Source: Mesotaenium endlicherianum
Taxonomy: Eukaryota > Streptophyta > Zygnematophyceae > Zygnematales > Mesotaeniaceae
DNA: 37,249 nt
NCBI GenBank assembly: GCA_009602735.1
Contig: WELA01012509.1
Span: forward strand, 47,479-84,727
Direction: 5' to 3'
Made by a program: the position numbers and the translations under genes. The notes under the pieces are model-generated. The model was not told the origin of the DNA and did no database searches. It saw only the letters and a program-made list of their open reading frames with translations. Positions within the stretch are counted from its first letter, which is position 1. Each line of letters starts with the position of its first letter. Positions 30,221 through 37,249 of the stretch are shown one piece after another.

Positions 30221-33200
30221 ATGGATCCCTCATTTCATTTCGAAGTTGAAGGCGTGAAGTCGAAGCCGCCATCGCAGTCTGCTTGGGAGATTAGAGATGC
30301 AGCTAATGACGTTGAGACTGAGTATGCTCAGAACAATACGACTTCAATCGATCACAAGATTCAGCAACTGATTCGGCGAAATAAGCTCATCAAGGAAAGA
30401 AGTGGACAATCACGAGATGAAAGACCGGAAGTTCAGGACGCGGAGGAAGCAGATGAGTGGGAAGGTGAAAGGGGAATTGGCAATGGTCGAGGGGGAGGGA
30501 GGCAAAGTACATCGAAGGGGACAAAGACGAGAGATGCTGACAAGCGAAGTGAAGATGAGCACCTCAGCATAAATGGTGCTGTTGACGATGATTTGTTGCA
30601 CGCAGATGATATAGACTCTTCGTCGGATGAAGAAGACCTGGGGAATGAGGCAATAGAGAATGTGCAACAAGTTGAAGCTGTTAGTCGTAGAGATGCTAAA
30701 CGAAAAGCTTTCTCAAGTAGTGGGAGGAAGTCGAAGGACGAGGAAACTGATGAAGAAGAGGATGAAGGACTGGAAAGATCAAGCGGAGCGCTTAAAGCCA
30801 GGAAGCCGCCAGCCAAGGTGTGCTTCAGCTCCCTGAAGATCATGATTCCGTTCTCTAACCATCTACCCCACAAACAGTACTTGTAGCAAGCTTTTTGTTA
30901 CGTTCTGAGACTTACCTGGGGGGATTTTTTTTGTTTCCTCTGGACAGGCGCACTTACGCGTCACCCTCTGAGGACTAGCAAGCACCACCTAGGCCTGGAT
31001 AGACGGAGCTTCAAATGCAAGTCACCCAAAAAAGACAAGGCAGACATTTTGCTACCTTTTGAAGCACATACAGAACAAGTCGGTCTCCAATTTTTGCTAA
31101 TGAACCTCCCTTATGCGTCTGTGGGGCTGTGTGCCTTTGCATGTGGTCCAATGAATCTCAAGCGCACCTTGCCTAGTTGCTATCCGCACCGTCAACTAAC
31201 TGTAAGTGTAACACTGCTCGTCTCTTGGAGAGAAGAGATAATTCGTTGCGCCAGCAGGGCATTAAGGAAGGACGCACAGAAATTCAGACTCTGGCCAGGA
31301 GGTGCATGGTATCCGTGGGCGTCTGCAGGCAGTCCAGATAGAGGAGGTGAACGGCGACAGGGGTGTCGGCGGGGGGAAGAGGGGCTTCTTCTCGCGAGTG
31401 GAGGGCACGTCGTTCAGCGCGCAGTCCTTCTCAGAGCTCAAGCTGTCCAGGCCTCTCGTGAGAGCCTGCGAGGCTCTCGGCTACTCCAAGCCCACGCCCA
31501 TTCAGGCGCGTTATTCTCCTGCCCCTACCCCTGCACAGCGACCTCTTCCTCTGCCCCCCTGCCCCTGCGTGTGCATTGGCCATTCTCCCACGCACTGTCC
31601 TCCCCCCCTCCCTCTCCTCCCCCCCCATCCCGAACAACTTGATTTACTCAGAGCTTCTCCATGCTTATGGCCTTCCTCCCAGACACCACACACATAGACT
31701 CACACAACATACACGCACACGCACACACTCATGGTCTCTGTAGGGAGAAGTAGTGTGCGCGCGTGGGAGGCATGCGCGCTGCGGGCTGTTATCCTTGGTG
31801 GGCTGCTGTGCGTGGAGGATGCCCAGCTCAAGGGCTTGCCGAGGCATTCACATCAAACCAGCAGCATGGACACTTCCTTACAAGTCTGAGTGGACAACTC
31901 AACCTGTTAACAATTTGGAAAATATCCCCTGTTGAGCTCGCTTCTCGGCCATATCCTCCTCCAGATTGATTTCTCTTGGGACACGCTGTCAGCAGGATGA
32001 CACTTGGGAATTCTTGGACAATTAGCTGACATACCAACAGATCTGCTGTTGACAATAATGGCGAGGACGACGTGATAGCTCTGGCTCACGTCTGCGAGGG
32101 TTTTTGGCACTCAGGCCAGGTTTCTCCTCAAGGGTTTCTCTGAGAGCCTGCTTGTTGCGGGGTGTGTAAGAGCAGGATGTTGCAGCGTTTATTTCCCCCC
32201 TGCCTTCCCACCTGGCCGACAAAGAATTGAGTGAAGTTAAGTGAATGAAGGGGAGGCTGCATGCTTGAGGCCCAGAAGTGCAGCACCCGGCTGAGGCCTC
32301 CAGCAACCAAAGCAGCAGCAGCAGCAGCAGCAGCAGTTGCAGCCAAAGCCTGTCCTTGTGTGTGAGTGTGAGTGTCTGGGCTTGAGGCTTCCCCCCTAAG
32401 GCCCCGGCCCGTGCCGTCCCACATGAGAATCCCCCTGGCATCATCTTGATGCGGGGGCGCTGCGCCTCGCTGGCTCTCTTCTACCCCCAGCCGTCAGCTC
32501 TCATCAGCGGGGCCACTCTGCCCCGCAGCAAGTGGAAGGTACAGCACGAGCGCCCCGCACGCGAGGGGTGCAGACACTTGCTTGGGTGCTTGCCTGTAGG
32601 TGACCCTCTCGTGTGCGTGGTGCGTGCGTGTGAGCTTGCAGGCCGCATGCGTCCCGCTGGCGCTCACTGGGAGAGACATCTGCGGCAGCGCTGTCACTGG
32701 CTCTGGCAAGGTGAGGGAGTGAGTGAGTGTGTGTGCCTTGTTTACGTCTTCGCCCCTCACCCACACAGCCACCTGAGCTCATTTTGGCCCTCGAAGAAGG
32801 CTCTTCATTGCCTGAGTCAGGGCTCGGGGTTTAGGGGTTTGTCGAGCACAGGTCCTCGGCAGAGTCTCCTTGCAGCAGCAGCAGCCTGGGCCCCGTCTGG
32901 AATCTAGTACATCATCTGAAGTAGATTGGAAAGGGGTTCTGGGTTCAAAGAAGCCAGGCGCGCCTCTGTTTCCCTTCCTCTGGTGGCCCCTTGTGAATTC
33001 TATAATGAAGCAGCAGGCGCAGCAGCAGCAGCTCTTCATCCTTCACAGCTTGGAGGATAAGGAGAAGGAAAAAGAGAAGGACCCAGCCATGTTGCTGGTG
33101 CTCGAGTCCCTGGTTGGCGGCCTCCTGCAACTGGTACTGTTAAGGAGGAAACTTTGATAAAAGTGAGACACAGAGAGAGAGGGAGGGCGTGACAGTTGCT

Positions 33201-36200
33201 GCCGGTGCTGCTGCTGTGCGGGTGACGGCTGATGGCAGACGGCGGCGTTTGCGCTGCCGGTGCTGGAGAGGCTGCTGTACCGGCCGCGCCGTGTGCCCGC
33301 CACGCGCGTGCTCATCCTCACCCCCACGCGCGAGCTGGCCGTCCAGTAAGCCCTGTCCCCTTCCATCCCCGCTCATCCCTTTCCCCCTCACCGTCTCTCG
33401 TGCACGCTCCGTTTCTTCAAAGGGATGACGCGCCTGCGGCACTTGTCAGGACCTCGCCTCTCCATTGGAATATCGTCGCCATCGCCTCCAGGGTTTGGGT
33501 TCCCTCTAAGCCGCTCTTGTAACCCTCAGCCCCAGCCCCTTTTTAAACAATGGGCTGGTCTGGAGGTTGCCCGGAGGTTGTGGGGGCGGGGCCTCTCACA
33601 GCTGCTTGTGGAGGTCAGGGTTTTGCTGCGACGGGGCAGAGGGGCTTAGCAGGCGGTGCAGCTCGCATGTGCTGCTGGTGCGAGTCAGAAAGTGGGTGAA
33701 AGAAGTAACGCTTGATAAGGCGACCCTGACCTTCACCAGCCATATGGCTGATGAGGCGTGCAGCTGGCTTGAGCTAGCACGAGAGGTGGCTTGAGCTGGC
33801 GGGAGACGGGGGCGAAGACGGGCTCCTGATGGGGGGAACAGGGCAGGGGCAGGGCAAGGGGGAGGGGAGGAGGAGGGGGAGGGTGGGCTCCAGCCACCCT
33901 TTTTGCTGGTGCCGATGCTGGTGCGGGTGCGGGTGCGGATATTGATGGTGGTATACAACAGTCGGCTCTTTTTGGGACTAAGACTCGATTGGAGGCCTCA
34001 AAAGGCGTCGCCATCCCACTGGAGGTGACAAATCTTGTGGGGGCGGGGGTGGGGGGGTGTGCTTCATGCGGCAGGGTGCACAGCATGACGGAGAAGCTGG
34101 CACAGTTCACCGACATCCGCACGTGCCTTGTGGTGGGCGGTCTCTCCAACAAGGTGAGCACCCCCCTTGGCATGGCCTGGCCTCTCTCTGCGCACGCCCC
34201 TCCCTGCAGGAAGCGTGCAGGCTGCTAGCCGGCTGTGAGCTCATCAAATTGCGGTCGGCAATGATCAACCACCCGGCACAGCCACGAGCGGTTCCTGGCG
34301 AAGTCAGAGGTTGCCCCGTTGTCTTTCTCGGGAGGTTCAAGGGGGGCTTTTCTGCTGCTGCTGCTTTGCCCATTTGCCCTCTCTCTCTGTGTGGGTTGGT
34401 TGGTCACCTTCACAAGCACCCCTGCCCTACAAGGAGCAGCAGAAGGTCCGCCTCTGGTACCATCTCTACTGCTCCGATATGTTATTCACCTTGTGCATGT
34501 AAATCAAGGGAAGGTATAGTTGGCGATGAAGTAGCACACACATTGAACAAGAGAAGGATTTTCAAGGGGNGGGAGGGGGCTATCGCTTTCGGCTCTCAGA
34601 AGGGCCACCTGCGGAGGGGCGGGAGGGGGGGAGCTGCAGGTGCAAGAAACGGCCCTCAGGACGCGGCCGGACATCGTGGTGGCGACGCCCGGTCGCATGA
34701 TCGACCACCTGCGCAACGCGCAGTCGGTGGGGCTGGAGGAGCTGGCCATCCTGGTGCTGGACGAGGCCGACCGCCTGCTCGAGATGGGCTTCTCCGAGGA
34801 AGTCCAAGAGCTCGTGAGAGCCCCGCACCTGCACGCCCTCCCCCCCCCAAAATATAAAACTCGAAAACTGCGTGCGTATACGCTTCCAGCACCCCCCGGC
34901 CCGGCACGATCCCACGCCTATGCTTGTGGGGCCCCGAGGAGGCGGGGCTTACTCAAGCAGCTGGCCACTGAGACACGTGAGGCCGAGCAGGCACAAGTGG
35001 GGTGAGAGGGCGTGCGCGACTGCCACGTGCTGCTTGCTCACTCACGCCTCTTTCTGGGGTGTGGGTCATGAGGCTGCACGCGTTGCAAGGGCACGCGTTT
35101 GGGTACGTGTCCGCCCAGTGCTCCTTTTCTCTCCTCTCTTCTGCTTGGCTGTGCGGCACCCCCTTACCTCTGTCGCGAGCTCGACGCATGTCAAACGCGT
35201 GTGCAAGCTACGGTCGTGTGCGCACGCACGCTCTCGGACACGCAGACGTGGCGCACGGAATTGCACCCTGTCATCCGTCTCACGCAGCCGTGCTGCCCCT
35301 CTCACGCACCATCTGCGGTTGCAACCTGGCCGGGCGCACAGGTGCGGCTGTGCCCCCGGCGGAGGCAGACGCTACTGTTCTCCGCCACCATGACGGACGA
35401 GGTGGCCAAGCTGGTGCAGCTGTCGCTCAACAACCCCGTGCGCCTCTCCGCCGACCCCAAGACCCAGCGCCCTGCCAGCCTCTCCGAAGAGTGAGCCCTT
35501 CCCCCCCGGCACCTAATTCCCCCTCTCCTGGTGCAAATCAGTTAGCCTATCTTCGACCTGGGCGGGAGAGGAGGCGGGCGGGTAGGGGGGGCAGAGGGAG
35601 AAGTGGGGTGTAAGTGCTATGTTGGCGCGGTGGAGCGGACTTGAGCTTCTCAGCTGAGTGAGGGGTAGGGGTACGTCTAGCAACATCACCTGCAGTGTGG
35701 CAAATAACAAAGCCGAAAGGAACAAGGCCCTTCTAGCCAGCTAGCTATAGGAAGGCATTCAACGCTCCTAGCTTCAGTTGGGCGCCCTTCCCTGTCTGAC
35801 AATACAGGCCTCAGGCGCCCTTCCAATGCCACGCATGACACCGTTCCTCCTGCGTGTGGCGCCCGCACTCCTGCATAGGGCACCCCCACTCCAGTGTATG
35901 ACACCTTCCTGTGGGAGTGGCACTTTGAGCCCGCGCGAGCTGCCGTGCCATGCGCCTGTCTGTCTGTCTGTCTGTCTGTCTGTCTGGTTGCCTCTAGGAC
36001 GAAGCTTGGCTTTGGTCTCTATGGTTGCTGCGTTATGCTGCTCCACGCGATCAGCAGCCCTGGCCGTGACAGGCATGCAAGCACCTGTTTTTGGCAACCT
36101 GCACTTGCTTCCAGGTCCCCTTCTGCATCCATGTACTTTTGTGGTTCTGCCCCTACCTCTCCCATGTAACGGGAGTTGCGGAAGGGGAGTGGCTCTCTCT

Positions 36201-37104
36201 GCGCTGCAAAGCCTGCTCAGTGCCCACCTTAAGGTGATGAAGAAGAGGAAGTGCTGAACGGTTTCACTGAGCACGACGGGGTGGATGGCCGCAGGGTGGT
36301 GAAGATACGGGGCGCGCAGGAGGGCGAGAAGGAGGCCATGCTGCTGGCGCTCTGCTCGCGCTCCTTCCAGTCCCGCACCATCATCTTCAGGTCCGCACTC
36401 TCTCTCCCCCCCCTCCTCCCCTCCCCCCCCCTCCCGCCCTCTACAGGCCCTCGCTCATTCTCTTGTACTCCATCGCAATCTCAGGGGAAGGGCAGCAAGG
36501 ACATATCTGGAAGGTTGCCTTGTTCCTCTGGCTACCTGCTCCAGCAGGGGCAGCTCTCTTTGCTTCCGCGCCCCCGGGCCCTAGCGGCATAGCATCCCTA
36601 TCAATGAAGGACGGTCGGTCCCGCGCCCCAGAGATTTTGGGTGTGTGTGTCCTTACGCCCTTCTTAAAAGTGTAGAAGCAGGCTCCGTGCTGTTGCACGT
36701 CCTAACTTATCTTGTGCTCCCTTGGAGCGAGCATTGCTGAGCAGCACCACCCCCCCGCGCCTCCCCGCTCTTGATGCTCCCAGCAGTGCTAGTGGCCCAA
36801 TCAGGGCCGGGCAAGTGCGCTGGAATCAGAAGGGCTTCCCATGCCCTCGTATAGTTTGTGTCATTGTGGGCTTTTGCGGCGGCTGTAACACTGCTCTCCC
36901 TCTCTCTCCCTCTTTCTCTCCATGTGTATCAGGCTCTCTGCCTGTGTCCACATCTGACCGAAACTCTAAGAGGCGGGTGTCTAACCTTATGGGTGGCGCA
37001 GTGGGAGGAAGGTGGAGGCGCACAGGCTGAAGATAGTGTTTGGTCTCGCGGGCCTCAAGGCAGGGGAGCTCCACGGCAACCTCACGCAGGCTATGCGCCT
37101 CGAC
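30221..37104 (+). CDS. DEAD-box ATP-dependent RNA helicase, DRS1/DDX27/RH28 type (3' end outside window)
   Basis: Nine exons: 30221-30817, 31329-31505, 32642-32710, 33239-33345, 34075-34153, 34640-34813, 35342-35490, 36295-36390 and 37002-37104, all phase-consistent, giving 517 codons before the window edge. The N-terminal part has the [13 protein letters not shown] element near the start and an acidic/basic low-complexity tail. Helicase motifs: Q motif (GYSKPTPIQ), I (AVTGSGKT), Ia (PTRELAVQ), Ib (TPGR), II (DEAD at [11 protein letters not shown]), III (SAT at LFSATMTDE) and IV (RTIIFS), then [20 protein letters not shown]. Motifs V and VI must lie beyond 37104. This family works in the nucleolus in 60S ribosome assembly. 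The start is the first ATG that gives the conserved leader; the frame is open further upstream but without ATG support. Confidence 0.92.
31506..31507 (+). other. Non-canonical GC splice donor in the helicase gene
   Basis: The exon encoding the Q motif must end after ATT CAG (31505), because the next exon starts GCC GCA TGC in phase 0 and family alignment demands [11 protein letters not shown]. The intron therefore starts gcgcgt, a GC-AG intron. No GT donor in a compatible phase was found nearby. Confidence 0.65.
32311..32336. repeat. (AGC)n microsatellite in a helicase intron
   Basis: Eight to nine uninterrupted AGC/CAG units in the intron between the Q-motif and Walker A exons. Confidence 0.95.
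34570..34570. other. Undetermined base (N) in a helicase intron
   Basis: A single N in a G-rich run before exon 34640-34813. It does not affect the coding sequence. Confidence 0.99.
35956..35986. repeat. (CTGT)n microsatellite in a helicase intron
   Basis: Seven to eight CTGT units in the intron between exons 35342-35490 and 36295-36390. Confidence 0.95.
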
Positions 37105-37249
37105 GTATGCTCCCTCTCTTTCCCGACTCCTGGGAGTGTGCTGCTGCCCAGGCCATGCTTTCGTCTGCCCCTCTCACAAGCGGTCAACCCCTCCCTTTCT
37201 ATTTTGCTGATGTGCGTGCTGGAAGCTCTGCATTGTCCTCTCCCCCCCC

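Noticed and set aside
35491..36390. An apparent frame break between helicase exons at 35490 and the LNGFTEHD frame
   Set aside because: Using the acceptor at 36294 (GGCCGCAG) gives [19 protein letters not shown] in frame and matches the family, so the LNGFTEHD residues are intronic.
1..37249. tRNA, rRNA or CRISPR-type features
   Set aside because: None was recognised; the direct repeats seen are microsatellites or short satellite-like tracts without regular spacers.

Overview
The window is nuclear DNA of a green plant lineage. It has split genes with GT-AG introns, GC-rich exons lying between AT-rich gene-poor stretches, many microsatellites, and NAC domains, a family that to my knowledge is confined to streptophytes. 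Long internal exons rich in Gly/Ser/Ala, together with the unusual NAC architectures, suggest a streptophyte (charophycean) alga. An early land plant cannot be excluded, and I cannot name the genus.

Layout. (1) 374-1003, plus strand: the last two exons of a biosynthetic threonine deaminase. (2) 1022-3317: no recognisable gene. (3) 3318-9324, minus strand: a five-exon gene for a protein of about 1546 aa with an acidic leader, a short coiled coil, a NAC domain, a long disordered region, a helical-bundle region and a C-terminal pseudokinase of the plant U-box-kinase type. (4) 9325-12511: AT-rich and gene-free, with a GAGTC/GACTC repeat. (5) 12512-20351, minus strand: a twelve-exon gene model of about 1438 aa with the same leader, coil and NAC domain, followed by a TRAF-type zinc finger, a long coiled coil and a seven-bladed WD40 propeller. 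(6) 20352-23189: AT-rich and gene-free. (7) 23190-28649, minus strand: a degraded tandem copy of (5). Its NAC, TRAF and coiled-coil exons remain open and splice in frame, but a premature stop cuts off the propeller, which survives only as a broken relic; the first exon is also a relic (29029-29150). (8) 30221-37104, plus strand: nine exons of a DEAD-box RNA helicase of the DRS1/DDX27/RH28 type, cut by the window end.

The main result is the minus-strand array of three NAC-fusion loci. They share the N-terminal exon structure (same intron positions and phases) but carry two different C-terminal signalling modules: a U-box-kinase-like pseudokinase in one, and TRAF-coiled coil-WD40 in the other two. 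This looks like a modular family in which one DNA-binding front end was joined to different signalling back ends and then tandemly duplicated. An acidic-flanked W-x-x-[IV] motif resembling an ATG8-interacting motif is kept in both TRAF copies. Exon joins rest on splice consensus, reading phase and comparison among the three copies. No transcript evidence was available.
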